Shown: positions 1-9,248, counted from the stretch's first letter. The stretch is DNA of 64,000 nucleotides from DATCRE01 sp964235605 (GCA_964235605.1 CAXSCR010000013.1:1-64000), one strand, 5' to 3'. Notes: generated from the letters alone by a model not told the origin. Program-made: numbers and translations.

Positions 1-55
1 TAGTTAATAGTTAATAGTTAATAGTTAATAGTTAATAGTTAATAGTTAATAGTTA
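1..55. repeat. Heptanucleotide tandem repeat (TAGTTAA)n
   Basis: Seven perfect copies of TAGTTAA plus a partial eighth. It is one of about ten intergenic loci in the window with a 7-bp period but different unit sequences (see findings). The rest of the stretch up to 165 holds the upstream region of the sigma factor gene; no gene seen. Confidence 0.95.
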
Positions 56-165
56 CCAATACCTCCTTAAGCTAACCTACGATTTCACGGATAACAATTA
101 ACTGTTAACGGATTTGTAATTCTGACGCGTTATATTCGACCTATAGTCAAAACTAAGGCCCTGGA

Positions 166-654
166 GTGATATCGGAAGAGAACAAATTTACCAGCTTGAT
201 TAACGAACATCAGGGTCTCATCTATAAGATCTGTAACATGTATGAACATGATGCAGAGGTTCGTAATGACCTGTTCCAAGAAATTGTACTTCAGCTTTGG
301 AAGTCATTTCCCACTTTTAGAGGAGAAGCCAAAATCACAACCTGGATGTACCGGATTGCATTGAACACGGCAATCTCTGGTTTCCGTAAACAAAGCAGAA
401 ATATAAAAACGGAAGACATTCGGGAATCACACTTTAATATCTCAAATCATGCAGAAGATAATCGTGATGAAGACCTCCAAAAACTGCAATGGGCCATCCG
501 TCAGTTACCCGAAATTGATAGGGCCATAGTTATCATGGCGTTAGAAGAAATACCCTACAATGAGATAGCAGATACCATTGGCGTAACACAAAATAACGTA
601 CGCGTACGCATGAACCGGATTCGCGAAAAACTTAAAAAACTGATGTGTCCATAA
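166..654 (+). CDS. ECF-type RNA polymerase sigma factor
   Basis: Extracytoplasmic-function sigma-70 factor, expected to direct RNA polymerase to a small regulon. Region 2 lies at about residues 15-80 (DLFQEIVLQLW followed by ITTWMYRIALN) and region 4 at about 110-160 (LPEIDRAIVIMALEEIPYNEIADTIG, an HTH, read here in parts: DRAIVIMALEE and EIADTIGVT). 162 residues is typical for the family. The start is GTG with a GGAG just upstream. The next gene begins 1 nt after the stop, so the two are co-transcribed; the partner looks like a membrane regulator. The target promoter is not evident. Confidence 0.9.
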   Translation: MISEENKFTSLINEHQGLIYKICNMYEHDAEVRNDLFQEIVLQLWKSFPTFRGEAKITTWMYRIALNTAISGFRKQSRNIKTEDIRESHFNISNHAEDNRDEDLQKLQWAIRQLPEIDRAIVIMALEEIPYNEIADTIGVTQNNVRVRMNRIREKLKKLMCP

Positions 655-655
655 C

Positions 656-1264
656 ATGGAAATAGATGACCTAAAAGCAATATGGAAACACGACAATATG
701 TTTCAACCTAAAGGCGAAGCAGAGATAGCTTCTATGCTAAAAGGCACCAGCAAATCTATTGTTGATAAATTGAAACGAAATGTTTGGCTTGAGCTAATCT
801 TTACGATGATAGTAGGCATTGGTTTGCTCTTCTACGCCATTACACTACACTCAGGTGCATTACAATGGACTGCCATTTCCATTCTAGTTATCTTCTCTGC
901 TTATACATTATATTATTTCAAAAAAATATTCTTACTCAATCGTTTTGATCCAGGAAAGGAGAATTTAAAATCTAGCATTGAAACATTGGTTACTGCCTTA
1001 ACGAGCTATCTTAAATTCTATAAAAGAAGTTACACGATATTATATCCCACTTACCTATGCATAGGCCTAGCGTTCGCCGCACTTGATCGAGGAACTGATG
1101 AATTTATAAGAGTTATAAGTCAATCGTTTTTAATTATCTACATACTGGGTGTGGCCTTGATATTTTTCTTTTGCAGCACGGTGCTTACAAACTGGTATTT
1201 AAAGAATCTGTACGGTAATCATTTGGATAGCCTGAAAGGTATTTTAAAAAACTTCGAAAGCTAG
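656..1264 (+). CDS. Membrane protein encoded with the ECF sigma factor, putative anti-sigma factor
   Basis: A protein of 202 residues with a charged cytoplasmic N-terminus of about 42 residues (MEIDDLKAIWKHDN...) followed by four hydrophobic segments at roughly 45-64, 68-90, 126-143 and 155-183. The start lies 1 nt behind the sigma factor stop. In Bacteroidota, membrane proteins directly after an ECF sigma gene are often its inhibitor, and the short N-terminal cytoplasmic part would be the sigma-binding segment. That role is inferred from position; I see no zinc-binding anti-sigma (ZAS) HxxxCxxC motif, so it is not a classical ZAS protein. Confidence 0.6.
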   Translation: MEIDDLKAIWKHDNMFQPKGEAEIASMLKGTSKSIVDKLKRNVWLELIFTMIVGIGLLFYAITLHSGALQWTAISILVIFSAYTLYYFKKIFLLNRFDPGKENLKSSIETLVTALTSYLKFYKRSYTILYPTYLCIGLAFAALDRGTDEFIRVISQSFLIIYILGVALIFFFCSTVLTNWYLKNLYGNHLDSLKGILKNFES

Positions 1265-1440
1265 AAGTAAGAGTTACGAGCTGCTAGTTACTAGCCACTA
1301 GTTAGCGAGTAGTAAATCTGCAGTTGCCTATATCTATCTTCGTGTTTTTGTTACTGCCCATGTTACAATCAGTACACCCCCTAATGCCTAGTACCCAATG
1401 CCTAGTGCCTGCCTTCAATGCCTAGTGCCTACTTCAATGA
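1264..1440. repeat. Two heptanucleotide-period repeat tracts
   Basis: 1264-1314 is built of degenerate 7-bp words (CTAGTTA, CTAGCCA, CTAGTTA, GCGAGTA). 1381-1440 is built of alternating 7-mers (CTAATGC, CTAGTAC, CCAATGC, CTAGTGC). The second tract runs into the 3' end of the acetyltransferase gene and supplies its stop codon (TGA, minus strand, at 1434-1436). Confidence 0.8.
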
Positions 1441-2039
1441 TTGTTGAGCTTAAAAAGCAGGTGACTTTTAATTGTTGGCCATTCGCTATTTAGGATGCTG
1501 TACACTACTGTATCACGAACAGTTCCATCTGATGCGATTCGGTGATTTCTTAGGATGCCATCTTGCTTTGCGCCAAGCCTTTCAATAGCACGACGGGATT
1601 GTTCATTCATGCGATGCGTTCTAAACTCTACAGCTAAACATTGGAGCTTTTCGAAAGCATGCTGAAGAAGTAGAAGTTTACATTCTGTATTTACCGCAGA
1701 GCGTTGAACACTTTTTGCGTACCATGTGGTACCAATCTCCAAGCGCCTGATGTCTTTTTCTATATTCATAAAACGGGTAGAACCGACTATCTTATCTTCA
1801 AGTTTACTTTTGATAGCAAAAGTAACAGAGACGCCGTCCTGACTTTCTTTCAATGCCCTTGTTATCCAGGCTTCCATGTTCTTGGGTGTTGGTATGAATG
1901 TATACCACAACTTCCAAAGCTCACCGTCTTTAACAGCTTCACGCAGTCCTTCAAGATGCGTTACATTAAGCGGTATCAGTTCGACATGTACACCTGATAA
2001 GGTTAGGGGGCTAGGGGGATAGTCAAATTCATTTGTCAT
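1434..2039 (-). CDS. GNAT-family N-acetyltransferase, RimJ/RimL-like
   Basis: 201 residues with the layout of RimJ/RimL-type acetyltransferases, which use acetyl-CoA to acetylate protein N-termini, or small amines in related enzymes. Family markers are the N-terminal strand VELIPLNVTHLEGLREAV (about 19-36), IVGSTRFMNI, the LEIGTTW strand and the C-terminal NEQSRRAIERLGAKQDG helix-turn that is almost invariant in this subgroup. The substrate cannot be told. The gene stands alone on the minus strand between plus-strand genes. Its last codons abut a 7-bp repeat tract that provides the stop codon, so the C-terminal end may vary between strains. Confidence 0.85.
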   Translation of the reverse strand: MTNEFDYPPSPLTLSGVHVELIPLNVTHLEGLREAVKDGELWKLWYTFIPTPKNMEAWITRALKESQDGVSVTFAIKSKLEDKIVGSTRFMNIEKDIRRLEIGTTWYAKSVQRSAVNTECKLLLLQHAFEKLQCLAVEFRTHRMNEQSRRAIERLGAKQDGILRNHRIASDGTVRDTVVYSILNSEWPTIKSHLLFKLNNH

Positions 2040-2183
2040 ACTTTCTTTACATGGATTTGATAGAGGAATAAGGCCTGGTCAATATTTACTTTTCGAAACA
2101 AGATATTGTTTTAGTAAAGATCATGCAACCTATTTGCTTTGCTTAGCATCTCAACAATAATCTTACTCAACTATCAACAATTG

Positions 2184-3275
2184 ATGACACCAAAAATCAA
2201 AGCCACGCTTAGTGCTATAACTATCCTTTTACTTGGCAGTTGCGAAAAATTTAATGACCCAGATTCGTTTTATACATACCACCCGCCAACTAATGCAGAA
2301 AAAGGAGTCAACGTATCATCACTCCAGGCAGAGGGAATGGATGAAGCACTGATAACGCAAATGACTAATAAAATCTTCCATGAAGAATACGAACGCGTTG
2401 ATGCTGTACTGATATTAAGAAATAACAAACTCGTTTATGAGGAATATTTTCATGGTTTTGATAAAGCTGTAGAGCATAACATGTTTTCAGCAGGAAAAAG
2501 TGTCAGTTCTATCTTAACGGGTATTGCAATAGACAAAGGGTTTATTGAAAATGTTAACGTGCCCATAGTAGAATTGCTTCCAGAATATAGTAATTACAAA
2601 AACCCTGACGTACGTAAAAATAACATCACCATTGAACATTTGTTAAATATGACATCTGGCCTTGATTGTGATGATTGGGTAAAACATACTGACGAGCAAA
2701 TGTCTAAAAGTAAAGACGGTGTCAAGTTTACACTTGATTTACCAATGGCATCCGATCCAGGAACCAATGGGAGTTATTGTACGGGATGCGCATTATTACT
2801 CGGAAAAATAATTGAAAACCAGAGTAAAATGGATTTGTCAGAATTCGCTGATAAATACCTTTTTGGCCCTTTGGATATTAAATCTTATAGGTGGAGTTGG
2901 ATCAAAGATGGTGAAATTTTAGGTGCAGGTCATTTATTCCTCCGTCCCCGTGACATGGCAAAGATTGGATCGCTGATGCTAAATGAGGGTAGCTGGAATA
3001 ACGAACGAATTGTAAGTAAAGAATGGGTATCAAAGTCGTCTCAAAACTTAATCAAAATACGTGATCGTTTCGATGGTTATGGCTACTTGTGGTGGAAGTT
3101 AACATTTAAAAATAACATAGAGACCTATTTTGCATCGGGTAATGGTGGACAAGACATCTTCGTTATTCCATCACAAAATATGGTGGTTGTGTTTACAACA
3201 GGAAATAAAAACACAAGCCTAGGTTTAAATAATTTTAACATGATGTCACAGTACATTTTACCAGCAATCCAATGA
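2184..3275 (+). CDS. Serine hydrolase lipoprotein, beta-lactamase/penicillin-binding class C family
   Basis: Beta-lactamase-related serine hydrolase (esterase/DD-peptidase-like fold). I start it at the ATG at 2184, not at 2139, because this gives a clean lipoprotein signal peptide, MTPKIKATLSAITILLLGSC, with Cys20 as the lipidation site. The catalytic SxxK is SAGK in MFSAGKSVSS; the second-motif Tyr is in GSYCTG; the third motif is SGNGGQ, with Asn where many relatives have His. Product would be anchored in the outer or inner membrane facing the periplasm. The next gene overlaps it by 4 nt (ATGA), so they form an operon. Substrate unknown. Confidence 0.85.
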   Translation: MTPKIKATLSAITILLLGSCEKFNDPDSFYTYHPPTNAEKGVNVSSLQAEGMDEALITQMTNKIFHEEYERVDAVLILRNNKLVYEEYFHGFDKAVEHNMFSAGKSVSSILTGIAIDKGFIENVNVPIVELLPEYSNYKNPDVRKNNITIEHLLNMTSGLDCDDWVKHTDEQMSKSKDGVKFTLDLPMASDPGTNGSYCTGCALLLGKIIENQSKMDLSEFADKYLFGPLDIKSYRWSWIKDGEILGAGHLFLRPRDMAKIGSLMLNEGSWNNERIVSKEWVSKSSQNLIKIRDRFDGYGYLWWKLTFKNNIETYFASGNGGQDIFVIPSQNMVVVFTTGNKNTSLGLNNFNMMSQYILPAIQ

Positions 3276-4021
3276 TTAAATCTTTTTTATTTAGTGCCTG
3301 CATTTTATTAGTTGCAGTATCAGCGCATGCGCAAGACAGCCTGAAATATTCCACATTGTCATTTGGTTCCAGAGTGAATAGCATTTGGAGCAAAGATAAG
3401 TTTCAATATCCCTATACCTACAAAGGAAACAACATAGCGCTGAATGCAGCCTACTCACGTTTCGGACCGAAGGGATATCATACTACTGAATTAACCTTTT
3501 CATCAGGTAAACTGCATTCCAATTTTCTTCCAACGGCAAACAATACGATGGTGCAATTGAAATACAACTATCTCCGCAGTCTTAACCGGAAGCATAGCAC
3601 CAGCAGACTAACTACCTCTTTAGGTGGTGGTGTTCATATTTTTTACAATAGCACAAATTATCTTCCATCGATAGAGTCACCAATAAACTATTTGACCACA
3701 GGCACATTCATAACCCTGGATGGCGCTATTAAATATCGACTAAGTTCAAGGAGCACATTAACACTTCAAGCATCATTACCTGTATTCGGTGTTCTCTATC
3801 GTCCTGATTTTGAGGTCAACGGAAATACACTTTTAGGTGTAGCGCTTCCTGGCAAAGGTGCGATCTCTGCTAAGCTTGAATATGCCTATCAAATCAATTC
3901 AAAAGTTAGTGTTACTGCAAAATATGAATACAATTATTTCAACTATGATAAACCCAGGCCTGTGTCCATTTTACAAAGCGGACTGTCAATCGGTTTACGC
4001 ATTAAGCTTGTAGGTCGGTGA
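3272..4021 (+). CDS. Secreted beta-barrel-like outer membrane protein of unknown function
   Basis: 249 residues with a signal peptide (MIKSFLFSACILLVAVSAHA, cleaved before QDSLKY). The mature part is rich in alternating aromatic/hydrophobic strands and ends KLVGR after SIGLRIKL, a pattern seen in outer membrane barrels. It overlaps the upstream serine hydrolase gene by 4 nt and is probably translated with it. The 3' end overlaps the convergent N-formylglutamate amidohydrolase gene by 20 nt. No specific family recognised. Confidence 0.65.
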   Translation: MIKSFLFSACILLVAVSAHAQDSLKYSTLSFGSRVNSIWSKDKFQYPYTYKGNNIALNAAYSRFGPKGYHTTELTFSSGKLHSNFLPTANNTMVQLKYNYLRSLNRKHSTSRLTTSLGGGVHIFYNSTNYLPSIESPINYLTTGTFITLDGAIKYRLSSRSTLTLQASLPVFGVLYRPDFEVNGNTLLGVALPGKGAISAKLEYAYQINSKVSVTAKYEYNYFNYDKPRPVSILQSGLSIGLRIKLVGR

Positions 4022-4697
4022 TATAATCCCTAATGGCATTAGCAAGTTTAACTTTAAATTGATTTGATCTTTCACCAAACATAAACTTTTGATTAACCTC
4101 TATCTCAATTCCCGAATAAATAGCATCAGTAAATTTTGTCCTTAGATAAGTAGTGAACCCATCATCGGTTCCCTTATAAGGTTGATTAAAATCTATTTGA
4201 AATTCAGCAAATACAGATTGTAATCTTTGCTGTAACGATATGCAGAATTTATGCTCTTGTCTTCTTGAAGGATCAAAAAGCAAACCTATATCGGTAGTAC
4301 GAACCGCTTCACCCAATACAGGGGTAAATGAATGCATTGAAAGGTGAAGTACAGGCTTACTCATTTTACCAATCATATCTTCTACCCTATTGCGATATGG
4401 GCAATAAAATTCTTTCAGCAACAAATCCTTCTCTTTGAAAGATAAGGTATTGGTAAAACTTGAAAAGAGTTGTTCACTATGCAAAGAGCGATTAGCCTCC
4501 ACCACCAACCGCGAAGTCTTTGTATAAAAAAACGGCGCGTGTAATTCCTTCGCCAACAATTCTCCAATGTCAAATGCACCAGGATCCCAACCCCGATGTG
4601 AACGCAACACTTCATCTTGCTCCCAAAAAAGTGATTTATATTGATCCGGTATTTCATTACCGGCATGCTCACAGGTTATGATCACACTATTTTTCAC
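4002..4697 (-). CDS. N-formylglutamate amidohydrolase family protein
   Basis: 231 residues of the FGase family, zinc-dependent amidases that remove N-acyl groups from glutamate-like substrates. Visible signature: VIITCEHAGNEIP at 5-17 with the metal-binding Glu/His pair, SHRGWDPGAFDIG at about 33-45, VVEANRS, and VLHLSMHSFTP with two His. There is no histidine-utilisation (hut) gene nearby, so a role in histidine breakdown is unlikely. It is the last gene of a minus-strand block with two amide-forming ligases and a cysteine peptidase, which suggests it hydrolyses or trims a product of that block (inference). Confidence 0.85.
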   Translation of the reverse strand: MKNSVIITCEHAGNEIPDQYKSLFWEQDEVLRSHRGWDPGAFDIGELLAKELHAPFFYTKTSRLVVEANRSLHSEQLFSSFTNTLSFKEKDLLLKEFYCPYRNRVEDMIGKMSKPVLHLSMHSFTPVLGEAVRTTDIGLLFDPSRRQEHKFCISLQQRLQSVFAEFQIDFNQPYKGTDDGFTTYLRTKFTDAIYSGIEIEVNQKFMFGERSNQFKVKLANAIRDYITDLQA

Positions 4698-4778
4698 GAC
4701 AATAATTTTGGAAACGAGAAATGAGAATCTAAAACTACTTATTATAACCTTCCACTTCTATACTTCGTCCCTCGTTCC

Positions 4779-6023
4779 TCAACCAATAAACATTCTATTC
4801 TGTCCTAAACACCCACAAAGCTTTTTATACACCCTTATAATATCTTCTTTTGCTGCATTCTTACCTACCGCATCTATTATCCTTTGAGAGAGGCTTCCCT
4901 CTTTTAAAATGATGTCTAATTCAGGTTTCCACTTTTGTAAAGCACTGTTACCAGACTTGATCATTTTATCAATGATATGCAACCATAATTCCTTAACAGT
5001 TGCCGATCCATGATAAAAACCAAAAGCATGCAGGTAATCAATATTATCAATCATTACCATCTGCCCTTTCGCTATGGTTTGATCAAGTATAGTTACCAGC
5101 GGGTCACGCTTCCACTTTTGTTGTGATTCAAAGTCAATAAACTTTTCATTAACCAGCCATTTTATAGCTTCAATAACCAGCGTAATAATGGCCATATCAG
5201 CTGAAGGGCATTCCTGAATATCCATTAACCTTATCTCTATAGACCCTCGATCAAAACGTGGTATAGCGCCACGTGAATTTACCCATACCGGATCAAGAAC
5301 ATGGTTAGGATCGTAAGGCGCTATGTCTTGTTTTATTTTGTCATAAATGGTGTTGAGATAAACACGCTTAGAAAATACAGCTTCAGGAATTACCTTACCT
5401 GTTATTGATGGAATCTTAGCTTGATTAGTCTTATAGTATTGTAATCGTGTATCTAATACACCTGTTAACTTTCCGTCAAGAATAGGTGAGCTTGCACAGA
5501 TGGCAGGAAGAAGCGGTAACACCAAACGTATCGCTGCATGAAGCTTTGCAAATTCTTCGTCATCATAAAATGGAAGGTTTAAATGAGTGCTTTGCACATT
5601 CGACCAGCCATGACCTCGGCAGTCGAATATCTTGTTATAGATGTCATACACTTCATTGCTATCATGTGGCCATAATTTTGTTTCGGTTGCAGGGTTCATA
5701 AACGGATGTGCAGCGGTTGGCATAAGCATAGCATTCCAACCTGTTAGTATGGCATTGATGCGCTTTACATTTTCCGCAAAACCGTTTTCAAGTGCATTAA
5801 AATTCTGCTCAGGCTTAGTAGATTTTAATTCCACTACATGTAGTACCAGCTCGTTTGACCAGGTAACTATTCCATTCTCATAATCACTTCCATAACTTCC
5901 CAACTCATGCTTCAAGAGTTCATCGGTTATGGGTTTGATCTGGAGTGTATCACGATCAACAATCATGTATTCCAGCTCTACGCCATAGCCTTGGAACAAA
6001 TGTATTCGGTATGGTTGAGTCAT
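4779..6023 (-). CDS. Glutamate-cysteine ligase-type (GCS2) carboxylate-amine ligase
   Basis: 414 residues of the GCS2/COG2170 superfamily, which forms an amide bond between a gamma-carboxylate and an amine at the expense of ATP. Markers: GYGVELEYMIVD at about 13-24 (Glu ligands for metal-ATP), STHLNLPF, and the C-terminal RGSIEIRLMDIQECPSAD. It is not an ordinary GshA, and no glutathione synthetase gene is adjacent. It starts 1 nt before the stop of the ATP-grasp ligase gene region (stop at 6025), so both are co-translated. The pair suggests two successive amide-bond-forming steps. Confidence 0.8.
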   Translation of the reverse strand: MTQPYRIHLFQGYGVELEYMIVDRDTLQIKPITDELLKHELGSYGSDYENGIVTWSNELVLHVVELKSTKPEQNFNALENGFAENVKRINAILTGWNAMLMPTAAHPFMNPATETKLWPHDSNEVYDIYNKIFDCRGHGWSNVQSTHLNLPFYDDEEFAKLHAAIRLVLPLLPAICASSPILDGKLTGVLDTRLQYYKTNQAKIPSITGKVIPEAVFSKRVYLNTIYDKIKQDIAPYDPNHVLDPVWVNSRGAIPRFDRGSIEIRLMDIQECPSADMAIITLVIEAIKWLVNEKFIDFESQQKWKRDPLVTILDQTIAKGQMVMIDNIDYLHAFGFYHGSATVKELWLHIIDKMIKSGNSALQKWKPELDIILKEGSLSQRIIDAVGKNAAKEDIIRVYKKLCGCLGQNRMFIG

Positions 6024-6024
6024 T

Positions 6025-7473
6025 TTATTTATTATATAATTTAATCTTACTTAAAAAAACATCCATGATGGTGGAGTACAATTTGTCTTTGAGGATTTTG
6101 TCTTCAATGCCCGAATCTATATTGGGATTGTCATTGACCTCAATAACATAAAATTTACCATCGACTTCTTTCATGTCAACACCGTAAAGACCTTTGCCAA
6201 TAAGTGCCGTGGCCTTCAAAGCGGTTTTTAGTAAACCAGGAGGCGCCTCCTCTATAGGAAGACATTCAACCTTACCTTCTTGATTTTGCTTATCTGTATC
6301 CCAGTTTACAATTTGCCAATGCTCTGATGCCATAAAATATTTGCATATATACAATACCTGGCCATCGATAATGCCTATACGCCAATCAAAGGCTGTTGGT
6401 AAAAACTCTTGCGCTATAAGCAACTCCGATTTCAAGAACATAGTTGATGTGATGCTTTTGAATTCGTCTTCATCTTTTATTTTAAAAACACCTTTGCTAA
6501 ATGCACCATCAGGTTGTTTTAAAATAAAAGGGAAACCCATTTTTTCAGGCAGATTTTTATAATTCTCTTTGCTAATAACAAATGATTTAGGAGTTAGAAT
6601 TTTGTTGGCATTCAACAACTCGCTCAAGTAAACTTTATTTGTGCATTTCAATATCGAGTCGGGATCATCAATAACGGCGAGGCCAAGTGATGCCGCCTTC
6701 TTTGCAAATTTAAAAGTGTGATGGTTTACAAAAGTTGTTTCCCTAATGAAAAGCGCATCGAACTGAATCAATTTATCAAAATCATCTTTGGTGATTTGTT
6801 CTGCGTAAAACCCAGCTTGGTCTGCTGCCTTAATAAATTTTTGAATAGCTTTTTCATCAGAAGGTGGATTAGCATCATCTGGATCAACAAGTATAGCAAG
6901 ATCATATTTCTTTTTATCGGGTCTTGTTTCACGCTTTCGTAAAAAGAACTTCTCTAGCGATTTACGGAGCAGTGGCCAGTCTGCTTCCGGCACTTCTCCC
7001 AAACTTAATGGTCTAATGCTTTGAAGTACCCATTTAGTTCGTTTAGAAAAAGCCGCTCTAAGAGAAGGAGCTTGGATGTATTGAAAGAGTTGATTGCTAA
7101 GTTTATTTAAATTTTCTGATAGTGAAATACCGAAGTAGATATTAAATTCTACTTTCCCGTAAGGCTCATTCTTAAACGTAGTTTGTATTAGATCATCAAA
7201 GTCTTGTGAGTCTTCTCGTAATATAGAGGGAAATCTAAAATCTTGTATTGTAGAAACGCCGGGCAATACCTTATGTTTTCTTGCTTCTGCCAATAGTGAA
7301 ACATAATAACCTAGGCTTTGATATTGGTAGGATTTGCAAAGATTCAAAACGCGCATGCCGCTTGTCTCCTGGTAACATTCTTCTGATATATACTTACCAG
7401 GTGTTATTACCAAGACGTCATCCATGCTGAACTGCCAGCTGTCGGGGTTTTCTACAATAATTATTTTCTGCAT
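6025..7473 (-). CDS. RimK-like ATP-grasp ligase with N-terminal RLAN-type domain
   Basis: 482 residues. The C-terminal half (about 260-480) is an ATP-grasp ligase of the RimK group: FPFILKQPDGAFSKGVF (ATP-binding lysine and glycine loop), IAQEFLPTAFDWRIGIIDG, and EVNDNPNID at the end with the magnesium-binding Glu and Asn. RimK relatives add glutamate or other amino acids to a carboxylate through an acyl-phosphate. The N-terminal roughly 190 residues match the extra domain found in the longer RimK-like proteins. It lies between the C39-like peptidase gene and the GCS2 gene. Substrate is unknown. Confidence 0.85.
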   Translation of the reverse strand: MQKIIIVENPDSWQFSMDDVLVITPGKYISEECYQETSGMRVLNLCKSYQYQSLGYYVSLLAEARKHKVLPGVSTIQDFRFPSILREDSQDFDDLIQTTFKNEPYGKVEFNIYFGISLSENLNKLSNQLFQYIQAPSLRAAFSKRTKWVLQSIRPLSLGEVPEADWPLLRKSLEKFFLRKRETRPDKKKYDLAILVDPDDANPPSDEKAIQKFIKAADQAGFYAEQITKDDFDKLIQFDALFIRETTFVNHHTFKFAKKAASLGLAVIDDPDSILKCTNKVYLSELLNANKILTPKSFVISKENYKNLPEKMGFPFILKQPDGAFSKGVFKIKDEDEFKSITSTMFLKSELLIAQEFLPTAFDWRIGIIDGQVLYICKYFMASEHWQIVNWDTDKQNQEGKVECLPIEEAPPGLLKTALKATALIGKGLYGVDMKEVDGKFYVIEVNDNPNIDSGIEDKILKDKLYSTIMDVFLSKIKLYNK

Positions 7474-7547
7474 GAATATAGATTAAAACTCGAGATGCTC
7501 ATGTTATATAAAAGATGCGTATCAGAATTTATATAATTCAAGTTGGC

Positions 7548-8270
7548 TTATTTTTCTTTCTTGCGAGGCTCAACGATTAACAAGTTTGCGTCATATGTAA
7601 TAATGCCTAACATAATGCTATTAATTAACCGAGAGAAGCTTACGCTGTAAACCTGGCCCTTACCCAAAGGGTTTGGTTCCATGGGATCGGCAAGAAAAAC
7701 AACATCTTTGCCTTCATCATATCCGCTAATAATAACAAAGTGACCAGCAGGTTCACCCTTAATGCTATCATAAATATTAAATTGAGGAACTTCGCGTGGA
7801 GTGCTATATAAGTACGTCGCACTTAGGCCGGTTAAAATAGGCACCGATCGTTTTAAATAACTTTTAATTAAATCAGAATTTAATTCGCTGTACCTCAACT
7901 CACCCCCTGCTTCAATAAATTTTATATACGCTCTTGAGGCCACCTGCAACTTTCGGCGTTTATTCTTAAAAAGCATTTGCTGTTTAAGGTGATAAATCAT
8001 CTTCTTCGAAGAAAACTTGAACCAAGTAGGATCGAAAATGTTAAGATTGTAGGTATAGATATACGCTTTATATCCACGTTGCAAAGCATGATGCCCGAGC
8101 ATAACAGCCAATGTGCCGCCATCTTTAAAATGTTTAACTTCTTTAATGACTTGCTGCAGATCAACGGGATCTTTGTAATAATTATATAATGAATGTAAAC
8201 AAGTGGGCCCGCAGGTAACCTCATCGGGTTGTGCTTGGATGTCGAATCCTAAATTGAGTTCTTTGTACAT
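7548..8270 (-). CDS. C39-like papain-fold cysteine peptidase
   Basis: 240 residues with the C39 peptidase core. The nucleophile is predicted to be Cys20 in QPDEVTCGPTCLHSLYNYY; the general-base His and Asp/Asn are in GHFVIISGYDEGKDVVFLADP at about 176-196. No signal peptide or transporter domain is present, so it is cytoplasmic and not a bacteriocin ABC exporter. It may act as a peptidase or as a transpeptidase/amidotransferase on the product of the two ligases next to it (inference). It starts 2 nt after the stop of the upstream RMD1-family gene, so both are co-translated. Confidence 0.8.
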   Translation of the reverse strand: MYKELNLGFDIQAQPDEVTCGPTCLHSLYNYYKDPVDLQQVIKEVKHFKDGGTLAVMLGHHALQRGYKAYIYTYNLNIFDPTWFKFSSKKMIYHLKQQMLFKNKRRKLQVASRAYIKFIEAGGELRYSELNSDLIKSYLKRSVPILTGLSATYLYSTPREVPQFNIYDSIKGEPAGHFVIISGYDEGKDVVFLADPMEPNPLGKGQVYSVSFSRLINSIMLGIITYDANLLIVEPRKKEK

Positions 8271-8272
8271 TA

Positions 8273-9073
8273 CTAAATCCCGATTTTTAAAAATTTAGTA
8301 ACAATGATATCAACAACGTCGACACAGATTAGCACAATGATAATGTACTCTAATATACTGCTTTCTCTTTGATGGATGATCTCTCTAAACACGGAAAGGT
8401 TATCTTCAATAATTCGTAAAGTGTATTCGATCTCACTAAACCTTACACGCAAATCGAAATGCTTCATTAGTCCTTGATGAAGTTTATCTAAGGATTCATC
8501 GTCCCATACTAGATCGGGCGCATCGAAAATGTAAATATTTTCTGCAATATCATTTTGTGTATTTAGTGCGCGGCCTATAAACCGCATCATGTTCTTACGA
8601 CTAATCTTTAATTTACCGCTGCGTTCCAATTCATTTGCAAAACCCTTCACTTCACCCAATAGATTCTCAGTAACAAGATGATAATAGTCCAACGCAACAG
8701 ATTGGGCTAAATTAAACATGGCTATACGCATAACCTTTGTGTCTAATTTGTCGATGATGAGTTCATCAAATTCAAATAATAACTCGCATCCTTCTTCTAC
8801 TTTTATGTTGTGATCATCTCGCATCCACGTTGCCATTGGATTGCGCTGAAAAGATTGAACAGTTCGTACAGCATACTTCATTTCATCTTCGCTATAACCT
8901 GCAAACACAATGACCCCGAAATTGAAATAATATTGAAATTTCTCTGGCCCAAATTCATAAAACAATTCGGAAGATGTATCAGCCTGTGGCTTTATATTGA
9001 AGAAGTATTTTATCCCTTTTATGTCAAGTTGGTTAGCTACTAAAAATGCAGAAATTTTTACTGTTTTATTCAT
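8273..9073 (-). CDS. RMD1/DUF155 family membrane-anchored protein
   Basis: 266 residues with the features of the RMD1 (yeast Rmd1/Rmd8, human RMND1) family: an N-terminal strand-rich part (FNFGVIVFAGYSEDEMKYAV), a long helical region with LAQSVALDYYHLVTENLL, a Trp/Asp-rich VWDDESLDKLHQGLMKHFDL, and a single C-terminal transmembrane helix (LEYIIIVLICVDVVDIIV at about 242-259) after IIHQRESS. It is the first gene of a five-gene minus-strand block. The biochemical role of this family in bacteria is not known to me; here it could anchor the ligase/peptidase system at the membrane. Confidence 0.8.
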   Translation of the reverse strand: MNKTVKISAFLVANQLDIKGIKYFFNIKPQADTSSELFYEFGPEKFQYYFNFGVIVFAGYSEDEMKYAVRTVQSFQRNPMATWMRDDHNIKVEEGCELLFEFDELIIDKLDTKVMRIAMFNLAQSVALDYYHLVTENLLGEVKGFANELERSGKLKISRKNMMRFIGRALNTQNDIAENIYIFDAPDLVWDDESLDKLHQGLMKHFDLRVRFSEIEYTLRIIEDNLSVFREIIHQRESSILEYIIIVLICVDVVDIIVTKFLKIGI

Positions 9074-9248
9074 AAAATATTAAATGTAATCTATCAAATA
9101 TGCATGATAGATGATAAGCGCTAATATAAGCTAAGGAATTATTGAGATATGAACAAATGAGTGGTATAAATAACTTAAATTCAGCAACTTTAAACGAATT
9201 TTTGATAGACTCCGAGAAGCTGATAGTAGCTATAACTTTATACCTAAA

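Noticed and set aside
1704..1997. 97-codon plus-strand frame
   Set aside because: Antisense to the GNAT acetyltransferase gene.
4002..6023. Glutathione synthesis or histidine-degradation genes
   Set aside because: No GshB, HutH, HutU or HutI nearby; the neighbours are a RimK-like ligase, a C39-like peptidase and an RMD1 protein.
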